The notes beneath the pieces are model-generated. The model did not search any database. It worked only from the letters and a program-made list of their open reading frames with translations, and was not told the origin of the DNA. The translations under genes and the position numbers were made by a program. DNA of 64,000 bases from JAOTVV01 sp041602035 (GTDB lineage Bacteria > Gemmatimonadota > Gemmatimonadetes > Gemmatimonadales > GWC2-71-9). Positions 1 to 7,450 of the stretch are shown here, one piece after another (position 1 is the stretch's first letter; the number at the start of each line of letters is the position of its first letter). The stretch lies in NCBI GenBank assembly GCA_041602035.1, contig JBFIHA010000002.1:62001-126000 (forward strand), in the 5' to 3' direction.

Positions 1-809
1 AGCTTGTCCAAGGAGAATCCAAACCGCGCCGACGCCAGTTCATAGAGGTAACGACTGTTTTCGGCCTGTTCCTCGGGGAGCATCCCACCCTCGCCGGAGG
101 CGATCGCCGTGCCCGCCATCTCCGCTCCTCGTCCCAGGGCGACCTTCGCCTCTTCTGACAGTGCCCCGAAGCTCATGTCGGAGACGAAGACCGGAATCGC
201 GAGTGTGAGCGGTCGCGTGGCTGCCGGGCCGATCACGAGCTCGGTTCCGACCGTGACGTCGTCGAGCTGCGGGGGGGTGGCGAGCTGCGCGGTGACGAAC
301 TGGATCTGACTCCACGCGGGGAGCTGAGGACCAGGGACGCCCATTGCGGCCACCGGACCGTGCGCCCCGTCGAGACCCGTCGCCGCGAGCTGCTGGATCG
401 CCTTGGTGTGCGGCTCCTCGGACGTGCCGTGCGGATCCTGATACGTCCCCTGGTAGGCGTCCCGGTCGAAGGCCTGGGGATGCTCGCGCTCCCACGCCGT
501 GATCTCGGCAGCATCCACCCACACCCCGCCGCCCTCGATCCACGCCGAGAACTTCTGGAGACGCTCCTCGTTGTTGTAGGCGCTGACACCCGTTCGAAAT
601 CGGAAGTCCCACTGGTGAACGCCGCAGATCAGATTGTCGCCGCGGATGAACCCGTCCGCGAGCAGCGCCCCGCGGTGCAGGCAGCGTCCATACAAGACAG
701 CGACCCCGTCATCGTGCCGGACCAAGACGAGATCGACATTGCCCACCAAGGCGTGAGCCGGCTTGCGGTCCTCGAGCTCACTCCATTCGGCGACTCTGAC
801 CTTGTGCAT
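1..809 (-). CDS. Rieske [2Fe-2S] domain fused to glutamate-synthase-like FMN domain (3' end cut by window)
   Basis: At least 269 residues; the gene runs off the left edge with no stop. Residues about 1-105 form a Rieske domain, with the ligand pairs C-L-H and C-G-V-H around residues 44 and 65. From about residue 160 the sequence becomes the FMN-binding central domain of the GltB family, seen in VSDMSFGALSEEAK and the SGEGGMLPEE stretch, which is the substrate and flavin region of ferredoxin-type glutamate synthases. The ATG at 809 has GGAG about six bases upstream. It follows the Rieske-ThDP gene by 33 bases on the same strand, so the two are probably co-transcribed. Inferred role: an iron-sulphur flavoenzyme in which the Rieske cluster passes electrons to or from FMN. 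The glutaminase domain of true glutamate synthase is absent at the N terminus, so making glutamate is not implied. The substrate is unknown. Confidence 0.85.
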   Translation of the reverse strand, partial: MHKVRVAEWSELEDRKPAHALVGNVDLVLVRHDDGVAVLYGRCLHRGALLADGFIRGDNLICGVHQWDFRFRTGVSAYNNEERLQKFSAWIEGGGVWVDAAEITAWEREHPQAFDRDAYQGTYQDPHGTSEEPHTKAIQQLAATGLDGAHGPVAAMGVPGPQLPAWSQIQFVTAQLATPPQLDDVTVGTELVIGPAATRPLTLAIPVFVSDMSFGALSEEAKVALGRGAEMAGTAIASGEGGMLPEEQAENSRYLYELASARFGFSLDK

Positions 810-842
810 ACGTGCTCCGTCTGGTCCGTGATTGCGCTGGCG

Positions 843-2795
843 TCAGATCAACTCGGGGTCGGCGATCACCTCGACCAGCGCTGGCCCGTCGTGGGCGAGG
901 CCGTGGCCGATCGCGTCCCGAAGGGCTCCGGCGGCTGTGACTCTGATCCCGAGAGCGCCGCAGAGATTCGCGTACTCGGCGAAGTTGGGATTGACGAGTG
1001 AGGTCTGCCAGACTTCCATCTCGTCGGCCCGTTGCTCCTTCGAGATCTTGTCCAGTTCGTTGTTGTTGAGCAACACGTGCGTAATGTTCATTCCGTACTT
1101 CACGGCCGTGGTCAGCTCGGCCATGTACTGACCGAATCCGCCGTCTCCCGAAACGCACACGATGGGGCGGTTCGGTGCCGCCGCCCACGCTCCCATCGCC
1201 GCCGGATATCCAAACCCGATCGAGCCGAGATACCCAGACATCAGAATGGACTGATGCCTGCACTCGAAGTAGCGCCCGAACGAGTACGTGTTGTTGCCGA
1301 CGTCGACGGCGATCACGGCGTCCTCAGGCACTAGATCAGTCATGGTGGCAAAGATGGCTGCGGAGTTCACGCCGTTTCCGAGATCGTCTGTGAGCCGGCG
1401 CGCCTTTTCTGCACGCCAGATCCGCCAGCGCTCGGCGATCTCCGGCCGTTGGTCGGTGGCGGCTGTCCTCCCGAGCTCCTCGCACATCCGTTCGGCGGTG
1501 ACCCCAATCTCTCCGAGTACCGGTACTGCGACGGAATGAAACTTCCCGAGCGCCATCGGATCAAAGTCCACCTGTATGGTCGGAATCTTGGGTGTGATGC
1601 CGGTATGGTTGGAGAACGAGGCGCCGAAGACCACCAAGAGATCCGCCTCGTTCATGAACCAGCTGGCGATCGGAGTACCGCTCCGCCCGAGCACGCCGCA
1701 CCCGAGCGGGTGGAGATCGGAGATCAGTCCCTTCCCCTTGAACGTCGTGATCACCGGAGCGTTCAGCGACTCGGCCAAGGTGGTGACCGCCGGCATGTGG
1801 AAGCGTGCACCGTGCCCGACGATGATGACGGGCCGTGTGGCATTGCGCAGCAGCTGCATCGCTTCTGCGAAAGCGGCATCCGGTGGAGATATCTCGAGTG
1901 CCGGTACGCGTCCCTCCGGGCCGGAGGGGCTTGCCCCCTCCGTCCCGGGGAGCGTCTGCACCTCGTTGGGGAAGATCAGGTGCGCGACGTCGCGCCGCAG
2001 CGTGGCATGCTTGAGCGCGAGCGTCATCAGTTCGGCGTGCCGGCTGTCGTGCAGCACGGTCTGGCTCCACGCGGCTACGGCGCTGAAGGCGGCGGAGAGA
2101 TCGACCTCCTGAAATGCACCCGGGCCGAGCACTTGGGTATCGACCTGGCCGGTCAAGGCGAGGATCGGCGCGCGATCGACCTTGGCATCCCAGAGTCCCG
2201 TGAGGAGGTTCGTTGCTCCGGGTCCGGCGATCGAGAAACAGGCCGCTGGTTTCCCCGTCAGCTTGGCATAGGCTGACGCTGCGAACGATGCCGCCCCCTC
2301 GTGGCGGATGCCGATGTACGTGAGGTTCCCCTGCCGTTCCTGGCGGCGAAACGCGTCCGCCAATCCGAGATTGGAGTGGCCGACCATCCCGAAGACATGG
2401 GTGATGCCCCAGTTGACCATCGTCTCGACCATGACGTCCGCGACGGTCCGCACGTGAGGGCGTGCCGCCCCCATTCCCACGTAGATCCCATCCTCCCGCA
2501 CTTCCACCGGGAACGTGTCGACGCCATCCGAAAAGCCCCCCGGTGGCTCCCCCGTGCACGGATGGTAGTCCCACCCGTGCCACGGACACCGCAGCCACCC
2601 GTTCTCGATCGACCCTTCACCAAGCGGTCCACCCTGGTGTGGACACCGGTTGTCAAGCGCACAGTACCGACCGTCGAAGTGCGCCAGCGCCAGTTGCTGG
2701 TGTCCCGCCACGACGGACTTGACGCGGTCTTCGGGGAGCTCGTCGAGTCCCAACACCCGATGCCAGGTGAGAGAGGTGGGATCCGTGGCTGCCAT
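843..2795 (-). CDS. Rieske [2Fe-2S] domain fused to ThDP-dependent enzyme (pyruvate oxidase / acetolactate synthase superfamily)
   Basis: 650 residues. Residues about 1-110 are a Rieske ferredoxin domain (R-C-P-H-Q-G-G then R-C-P-W-H-G-W). Residues about 115-650 are a complete three-domain ThDP enzyme: PYR domain with the catalytic glutamate in IRHEGAA, middle domain, and PP domain with the ThDP/Mg motif GDGGFGQ and the NNN ending about 28 residues later. The ATG at 2795 is preferred over an upstream start at 2840 because AAGGAG lies 7 bases before it. The closest general family is the PoxB/IlvB group. The Rieske domain suggests that electrons from decarboxylation go to an iron-sulphur cluster rather than only to flavin; this is inference. 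Acetolactate synthase proper is less likely because no regulatory subunit gene follows and a redox domain is attached. Forms a two-gene unit with the Rieske-FMN gene. Confidence 0.9.
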   Translation of the reverse strand: MAATDPTSLTWHRVLGLDELPEDRVKSVVAGHQQLALAHFDGRYCALDNRCPHQGGPLGEGSIENGWLRCPWHGWDYHPCTGEPPGGFSDGVDTFPVEVREDGIYVGMGAARPHVRTVADVMVETMVNWGITHVFGMVGHSNLGLADAFRRQERQGNLTYIGIRHEGAASFAASAYAKLTGKPAACFSIAGPGATNLLTGLWDAKVDRAPILALTGQVDTQVLGPGAFQEVDLSAAFSAVAAWSQTVLHDSRHAELMTLALKHATLRRDVAHLIFPNEVQTLPGTEGASPSGPEGRVPALEISPPDAAFAEAMQLLRNATRPVIIVGHGARFHMPAVTTLAESLNAPVITTFKGKGLISDLHPLGCGVLGRSGTPIASWFMNEADLLVVFGASFSNHTGITPKIPTIQVDFDPMALGKFHSVAVPVLGEIGVTAERMCEELGRTAATDQRPEIAERWRIWRAEKARRLTDDLGNGVNSAAIFATMTDLVPEDAVIAVDVGNNTYSFGRYFECRHQSILMSGYLGSIGFGYPAAMGAWAAAPNRPIVCVSGDGGFGQYMAELTTAVKYGMNITHVLLNNNELDKISKEQRADEMEVWQTSLVNPNFAEYANLCGALGIRVTAAGALRDAIGHGLAHDGPALVEVIADPELI

Positions 2796-2926
2796 CAGAT
2801 ACTCCTTGGGCCGCTGAGCAGGTGGCGTGCACTGCGCCAAACGATGAAGTGTGCCCGGGAGTTCCTATCGAGGGGCCAACTCCAGGGTAGGGAGGGACTC
2901 CGCAAGCGTCACGCCGACGGTTGCTG

Positions 2927-3964
2927 CTACGCTTCCCGCTTCCCGTTTCCCGCTTCCCGCCTTCCGCTTCCCACTTCCCGTCTCGCTCTGAGCTCCTCGA
3001 GCGCGCCCCTCACGTAGTTCCGGACCATCTCCTTGCGCCACGCCAAGCCGAAGTCGGTGTTGTCCATCGGCTTTGCCGGACGAAACGCCGCGTCGGCCGC
3101 GTCGGCGACAGCAGTCTCCTCGAGCTCGGTCCCGATGATAGCGCCGGCCGCCTCGGGAACCGGCTTCGGATAGCTGGCCACGCCCCCCAGGACGATACGG
3201 GCATCGGCGACGAGCGCATCGTCCCATCGCACCCACACCGCGACCCCCAACACAGGGAAGTCAATGGTACCTCGACGCCGGAGCTTCCAGTACGTCGCAT
3301 CCCACCCATCGGCGGGCGGGAGGCGAACTTCGGTCAGGATTTCATCCGGGTGCTTCGTCAAATAGCGGATGCCGTCGTCGTTGAAGAACTCCGCTGCCGG
3401 AAGCACACGTTCCGTGTCGGGCCCGACGAGCACGAACTCGGCACCGAGCGCGACCGTCACCGGCGCCGTGTCACTCGAGTTCACCGCCCAGCAGCGCGGA
3501 CTCGACGGCGCAACCCAACAGATGGCCCCGTCCTTCTTCATGCAAAAGTCGATCGCCTTTCGCCACTCGTACGTTTGGTTGTAGTAATTGCAGCGGGTGT
3601 CGAGGCAGAGGTTGCCGCCGAATGTCCCCATGTTCCGAAGCAGTGGCGAGCTGACCAGCTCCGCGGCCTTCGCGAGGGCGGCGTAGTGCTTGCCTGTTCG
3701 CTTGTGGGTATGAAGTTGCGTGAGTGTCACACCCGCCCCAACGGAGAGCGCGGATCCTCCCGAGCCACCAGTGATCCGTCGCAGGGCGCGAATGCCCGAC
3801 AGCGCCACCAAGACTCGTGGCTCCTGATGCCGTCGTTTCATGTTCGGGAGCAGGTCCGTCCCGCCCGCAACGTACATTCCGTCCGGCCCGGCATCTGCCT
3901 TCATACGCAGGGCCTGCCGGAGCGACTTGGGCCGGAGGTAGGTGAACGGCGGTAACCGGAGCAT
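2927..3964 (-). CDS. Molybdenum hydroxylase FAD/[4Fe-4S] subunit, 4-hydroxybenzoyl-CoA reductase beta-like
   Basis: 345 residues. The FAD-binding fold of the CO dehydrogenase flavoprotein family is visible in the N-terminal AGGTDLLPNMK segment and in SSPLLRNMGTFGGNLC. A cysteine-rich insertion follows, with Cys125, 141, 149 and 158. These spacings of 16, 8 and 9 match what I recall for the [4Fe-4S] ligands of the 4-hydroxybenzoyl-CoA reductase beta subunit; ordinary xanthine dehydrogenases lack the insertion. The start overlaps the stop of the large subunit by one base (TGATG), so translation is coupled. The C-terminal tail is encoded by a 7-bp tandem repeat and looks unstructured. The subunit passes electrons between the molybdenum and iron-sulphur subunits and the external donor. 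The physiological substrate is not established: no ligase or thioesterase for aromatic CoA esters lies nearby. Confidence 0.9.
   Translation of the reverse strand: MLRLPPFTYLRPKSLRQALRMKADAGPDGMYVAGGTDLLPNMKRRHQEPRVLVALSGIRALRRITGGSGGSALSVGAGVTLTQLHTHKRTGKHYAALAKAAELVSSPLLRNMGTFGGNLCLDTRCNYYNQTYEWRKAIDFCMKKDGAICWVAPSSPRCWAVNSSDTAPVTVALGAEFVLVGPDTERVLPAAEFFNDDGIRYLTKHPDEILTEVRLPPADGWDATYWKLRRRGTIDFPVLGVAVWVRWDDALVADARIVLGGVASYPKPVPEAAGAIIGTELEETAVADAADAAFRPAKPMDNTDFGLAWRKEMVRNYVRGALEELRARREVGSGRREAGNGKREA
2931..2979. repeat. Seven-unit 7-bp tandem repeat (GCTTCCC) inside the 3' end of a gene
   Basis: On the + strand the heptamer GCTTCCC is repeated about seven times with one- or two-base changes (GCTTCCC x4, GTTTCCC, GCCTTCC, ACTTCCC). 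It encodes the last 17 or so residues of the molybdenum-hydroxylase FAD subunit, a basic Gly/Arg/Lys/Glu tail with no place in the known fold. Because 7 is not a multiple of 3, gain or loss of one unit shifts the frame of the tail and moves the stop codon. Confidence 0.85.
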
Positions 3965-6450
3965 CAGTGCTGTCGCTCCTCGGCAACCGGCAGCGACGCG
4001 GTGGAGACCGATGACGGACGCACACCACCGGCCCCGACGGTATCACCCTCCGCGGCACGCCCGTCGCCGCCCTCCCACGGGGGCGGCACTCGGATCGGCT
4101 CGGGCCACGGTATAGCGGGGAAGCGTGTTGGCCCAAACCGCCCATACCCTCCCTTGTCACGATCCTTGATCGCCTTCAGGACCTTCTCAGGCGTGATCGG
4201 GACTTCGTCGATCCGCACGCCGACCGCGTCGTACACCGCGTTGGCGACAGCCGGGGGAACGGGAAGAAGTGGGCCCTGACCAACCTCCTTCGCGCCAAAC
4301 GGTCCCTCGCGATCCGGGTCCTCGATCAGGTACGTCACGACCTCGCACATGTCGAGCGTCGTCGGGCTCTTGTAGTCCAGCATGCTGGGGATCTTGTGTA
4401 CTAGGTTCCGATTCTCGCGGTACACCATCTCCTCCATGAGCGCCTCACCCAACCCCATGTACACGCTTCCCTCGACCTGACCCAAAACGTTCACCGGATT
4501 GATGCTCCGACCCACGTCGTGCGCGATCCAGATTCGCGGCACGACGACGATGCCGCTCGTCCGGTCCACCTCGACTTCGGCGATCGCGGCGCTATAGGAG
4601 TAGGCCGGAGACGGGCCCACGCCTGCACCGCGGTACCGCCCGGGACTGCGCGGCGGCATGTACGACCCGACCGTGCCGATCGTTCCTTCGCCGGCCTCCG
4701 CGGTCTGGACCGCCTCGGCGAACGTCATCCCGAGTTCGGGGTTCTCGACATCGAACAGCCGGCTGTCTGCCAAGCCGACACGCTCGGCCGGTACGTCCAG
4801 CTTCGCCGACGCGTGCCGCACGAGGATGTCCCGAGCGCGCTCGGCCGCTTGCAGCGCAGCGTTGCCGCTCATGAGGGTCACGCGACTCGAGTAGCTGCCA
4901 AGATCGACCGGGGTGAGATCGGTATCTGCCGTGACGACGGCGATGTCCTCCACCGCCACGCCCAGGACTTCGGCCACGATATAGGCGAGGACCGAGTCGG
5001 AGCCTTGACCGATGTCCGTCGAGCCGCAGAACACGGTAACGCCGCCGCCTCGATCGAGCTTCAGCTGCACACCCGAGTGGGGCATGTGGTTCCAGTATAT
5101 CGGCAGCCCGGCGCCACTCAGGTAGCTGGAACACGCGATACCGATGCCTCGACCGTCGGGGAGCTTGCGAAACCGTTCCTTCCAAGCGGCGCCATCCACG
5201 ACCTTGCGAATACAGGCGCCCAGGCCCATCGACCCGATGCGCAGGTGGTTCGCGGTCAGCGAATCGGGTGGCTGAAGATGGGCGAGTCGCAACTCCGCCG
5301 GGTCCATCCCGAGGTCTTCGGCGAGCTTGTCGATGTGCACTTCGAGCGCGAACCGTGGCTGCGGGGTGCCGTGCCCCCGTTTCGGACCACACGGTGGCTT
5401 GTTCGTGAAGACACGCGCCCCTTGAAAGCGGTAGCGGTCGACGTGATACGTGACGGTCTGGAGCGCGCCCGTGTAGTATGCACTGGCCACGCCGTACGAG
5501 CCGTATGCTCCGCCGTCGAGCAGGGTGCGGAAATGCATGCCTTTGAAGCGGCCGGTGCGGTCGACCCCCGACTTGACCCACATGAGCGTGGGGTGGCGGC
5601 CGCGGTGACAATAGAACACTTCCTCACGCGTAAGCGTGATCTTGACCGGTCGTCCGGTGAGCATCGCCAGCTTGGCCGCAACGATCTCGTGGTTGAACGG
5701 ATCGCTCTTGCCGCCGAATCCACCGCCATTGGGGGTCGCAATCACACGAATTCGAGAGGGCGCCAACTCGAGGACCCGAGCCAGGGCACGGTGAACGTAG
5801 TGCGGTGTCTGGGTCGAGCTCCACAGCGTGAGCTTTCCGTCGGCCGACCAATCGGCCACGGCGGCGTGCTGCTCCATGGCGAGGTGCGTGTTGCCGCCGT
5901 AGAGGAAGAGGTCTTCGCGCACGTGATCCGCTCCCGCCAGGGCGGCATCGACGTCACCGAACTCGAGATCGATCAGTTTGTGGATGTTACCGGCCGGGCC
6001 GTAGTCGTGGATGCGCGGCTGCGTTGTCTCGAGTGCCGCCTCGGGTGTACCGATGGTCTCGAGTGGCTCGTACGTCACCTCGATCAGGTCTAGGGCCGCC
6101 GTCGCGATGTCCTCACTCACGGCGGCGACGGCAGCGACCGAGTCCCCAATGAATCGGACGCGGTCGGGGCACAACGCGTGCTCGTCCTGGCTCACGGGGA
6201 GAATGCCGAACGGGATCGGCACGTCCCCTCCGGTAAGCACGGCCCGCACGCCGTCGAGCGCCCGGGCCTTGGCGGTATCGACGCGGACAATGCGGGCGTG
6301 AGGCACGGTACTGCGGAGGAGCTTGCCGAAGAGCATGCGCGGGAGGGCGATGTCGTCGGCGAAGAGGGTGCGGCCCGTGACCTTCGCGACGGCGTCGACC
6401 TTGCGACGGGGAGATCCCACGACCCGATACCGCCGCTCACGGCCGCCCAT
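3964..6450 (-). CDS. Molybdopterin-binding catalytic subunit, xanthine dehydrogenase / 4-hydroxybenzoyl-CoA reductase alpha family
   Basis: 828 residues, a normal length for the large subunit of this family. The N terminus has the Ald_Xan_dh_C hammerhead region (VDAVAKVTGRTLFADD). The Moco region carries GGGFGGKSDPFNHE, FCGSTDIGQGSDS, and near the C terminus GPFGAKEVGQGP, whose glutamate is the usual active-site base. ATG 6450 is chosen over a longer frame because GAGGAGG sits about nine bases upstream; it overlaps the end of the [2Fe-2S] subunit gene by 14 bases. A proline-rich C-terminal extension of about 60 residues lies beyond the conserved fold. Together with its two partners it should form a heterotrimer or dimer of trimers in the cytoplasm. 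Hydroxylation or reductive dehydroxylation are both possible; the [4Fe-4S]-type FAD partner favours low-potential reductase chemistry. Confidence 0.92.
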   Translation of the reverse strand: MGGRERRYRVVGSPRRKVDAVAKVTGRTLFADDIALPRMLFGKLLRSTVPHARIVRVDTAKARALDGVRAVLTGGDVPIPFGILPVSQDEHALCPDRVRFIGDSVAAVAAVSEDIATAALDLIEVTYEPLETIGTPEAALETTQPRIHDYGPAGNIHKLIDLEFGDVDAALAGADHVREDLFLYGGNTHLAMEQHAAVADWSADGKLTLWSSTQTPHYVHRALARVLELAPSRIRVIATPNGGGFGGKSDPFNHEIVAAKLAMLTGRPVKITLTREEVFYCHRGRHPTLMWVKSGVDRTGRFKGMHFRTLLDGGAYGSYGVASAYYTGALQTVTYHVDRYRFQGARVFTNKPPCGPKRGHGTPQPRFALEVHIDKLAEDLGMDPAELRLAHLQPPDSLTANHLRIGSMGLGACIRKVVDGAAWKERFRKLPDGRGIGIACSSYLSGAGLPIYWNHMPHSGVQLKLDRGGGVTVFCGSTDIGQGSDSVLAYIVAEVLGVAVEDIAVVTADTDLTPVDLGSYSSRVTLMSGNAALQAAERARDILVRHASAKLDVPAERVGLADSRLFDVENPELGMTFAEAVQTAEAGEGTIGTVGSYMPPRSPGRYRGAGVGPSPAYSYSAAIAEVEVDRTSGIVVVPRIWIAHDVGRSINPVNVLGQVEGSVYMGLGEALMEEMVYRENRNLVHKIPSMLDYKSPTTLDMCEVVTYLIEDPDREGPFGAKEVGQGPLLPVPPAVANAVYDAVGVRIDEVPITPEKVLKAIKDRDKGGYGRFGPTRFPAIPWPEPIRVPPPWEGGDGRAAEGDTVGAGGVRPSSVSTASLPVAEERQH

Positions 6451-6976
6451 ACAGTGTTTCCTCCTCGGGATTGAAATCGTCACCTCGCATCTTCGCCGCG
6501 GCCAACTCCACAGCTTCATAGATCTTGAGATAACCGGTACACCGGCAGAGGTTGCCGGCTAGGGCGTGTTTGATCTCTTCGCGCGACGGTCGAGCGTTGC
6601 TTGCGAGCAACGCTTCCGCCACCAGGAGAAACCCGGGGGTGCAGTATCCACATTGGGCCGCACCGAGATCCGCGAACATGTCTTGGAGGGGGTGCAGGCG
6701 GGGTCCGTCCGTCATGCCCTCCACGGTCCTGACCTCGACGCCGTCGCAGGCGACGCCGAGGACGAGGCACGACAGCACCGGCTGCCTGTCCAGGAGCACG
6801 GTACACGTGCCGCACTCGCCCAGCTCGCAACCATGCTTGGTGCCGGTCAGCCCGAGATCTTCGCGGAGGACCTCGAGCAGTGTCTTGTGCGGGGCAAACG
6901 CGACGGTGGTGGACTCGCCGTTCAGGTCGAAGCGAATCTGCGCCGTCGCGAGTGGGTCAGGCCGGCGGCTCGCCAA
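6437..6976 (-). CDS. [2Fe-2S] subunit of the molybdenum hydroxylase
   Basis: 179 residues. Both clusters of the family are present: the plant-ferredoxin-type cluster with Cys50, 55, 58 and 70 (KHGCELGECGTC) and the helical cluster with Cys109, 112, 144 and 146 (CGYC and CRC). The best start is TTG at 6976, with GGAG ten bases upstream; no ATG or GTG lies in a suitable place before the conserved fold. It overlaps the 3' end of the YggX-like gene by 20 bases, so the small gene and the three hydroxylase subunits look like a single transcript in the order YggX, Fe-S, Mo, FAD. The subunit relays electrons between the molybdenum centre and FAD. Confidence 0.92.
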   Translation of the reverse strand: MASRRPDPLATAQIRFDLNGESTTVAFAPHKTLLEVLREDLGLTGTKHGCELGECGTCTVLLDRQPVLSCLVLGVACDGVEVRTVEGMTDGPRLHPLQDMFADLGAAQCGYCTPGFLLVAEALLASNARPSREEIKHALAGNLCRCTGYLKIYEAVELAAAKMRGDDFNPEEETLYGRP

Positions 6977-7196
6977 AGAGGAACGTCTCCGTTTGCGTGG
7001 TGAGGAAGTCCCGCGCGCGCGGATCTCGGAGGTCGAGGGCGTAGTGGTTGATCACAGCGGTCTGATGTTGCAGCCATTCCGTCCAGCAGGTCTGGCAAAT
7101 GGAGTCGTAGATTCGGTCGCCCAGCGCGTTGCGGAAGGGTGGGGCGGCGATCCGCTGTCGAGTCTGCCCGCAGCGACCGCAGGTCACGTCACTCAT
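6957..7196 (-). CDS. Fe(2+)-trafficking protein, YggX-like, with four cysteines
   Basis: 79 residues. The core GDRIYDSICQTCWTEWLQHQ, then AVINHYALDL and a C-terminal FLFGEPPA, aligns with the YggX family (canonical GKRIYNEI...W..Q..INE....FLF). YggX is linked to iron handling and protection of Fe-S clusters against oxidants. Unlike the Escherichia coli protein, which has one conserved cysteine near the N terminus, this one has two CxxC pairs (Cys6/9 and Cys34/37), enough to bind one metal ion. The ATG at 7196 has no strong ribosome site. It begins the operon that encodes an enzyme with two [2Fe-2S] and probably one [4Fe-4S] cluster, which fits a role in cluster supply or repair; that link is inference. 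Confidence 0.8.
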   Translation of the reverse strand: MSDVTCGRCGQTRQRIAAPPFRNALGDRIYDSICQTCWTEWLQHQTAVINHYALDLRDPRARDFLTTQTETFLFGEPPA

Positions 7197-7450
7197 GGTG
7201 GGAATGTAACCTTGCACGGTAGGGGGCGCGACCGCACCTTTCGCGCACTCATGCAGGATGCACCACAGCAGGTCGGGTTGTGTGCCACGTGCCGCCACGC
7301 CCATGTCGTCACGGCCCGGCGGGGCTCGATGTTCTGGCGGTGCCGGGCCGCGGACTCCGATCCTCGACTGCCCAAGTATCCTCGTCTGCCGGTCCGCGAC
7401 TGTCACGGGTACCGGGCTTCGTCACGAGAGGCCGATTGCGGAGGTGATCG
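7197..7450. other. Divergent intergenic region between the YggX-like gene and the dipeptidase gene
   Basis: This is the largest gap in the window (254 bases). It must hold the promoters of both the leftward hydroxylase operon and the rightward dipeptidase cluster. I see no convincing -35/-10 pair, no riboswitch-like structure and no credible short gene in it. Confidence 0.6.
7440..7449 (+). promoter_or_regulatory. Near-perfect ribosome binding site of the dipeptidase gene
   Basis: GGAGGTGATC is fully complementary over ten bases to the usual 3' end of 16S rRNA and lies directly before ATG 7451. It fixes the start of the dipeptidase and is the longest Shine-Dalgarno match I noticed in the window. 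Confidence 0.85.

Noticed and set aside
843..2795. Acetolactate synthase large subunit
   Set aside because: The Rieske fusion and the lack of a small regulatory subunit gene make a plain IlvB reading unlikely.
2931..2979. Tandem heptamers as a CRISPR array
   Set aside because: Units are 7 bases, with no spacers and no cas genes nearby.
4519..6093. Long rightward open frame (over 500 codons) opposite the molybdenum subunit gene
   Set aside because: It is antisense to a gene with clear motifs and has arginine- and histidine-rich low-complexity content typical of a GC-rich shadow frame.
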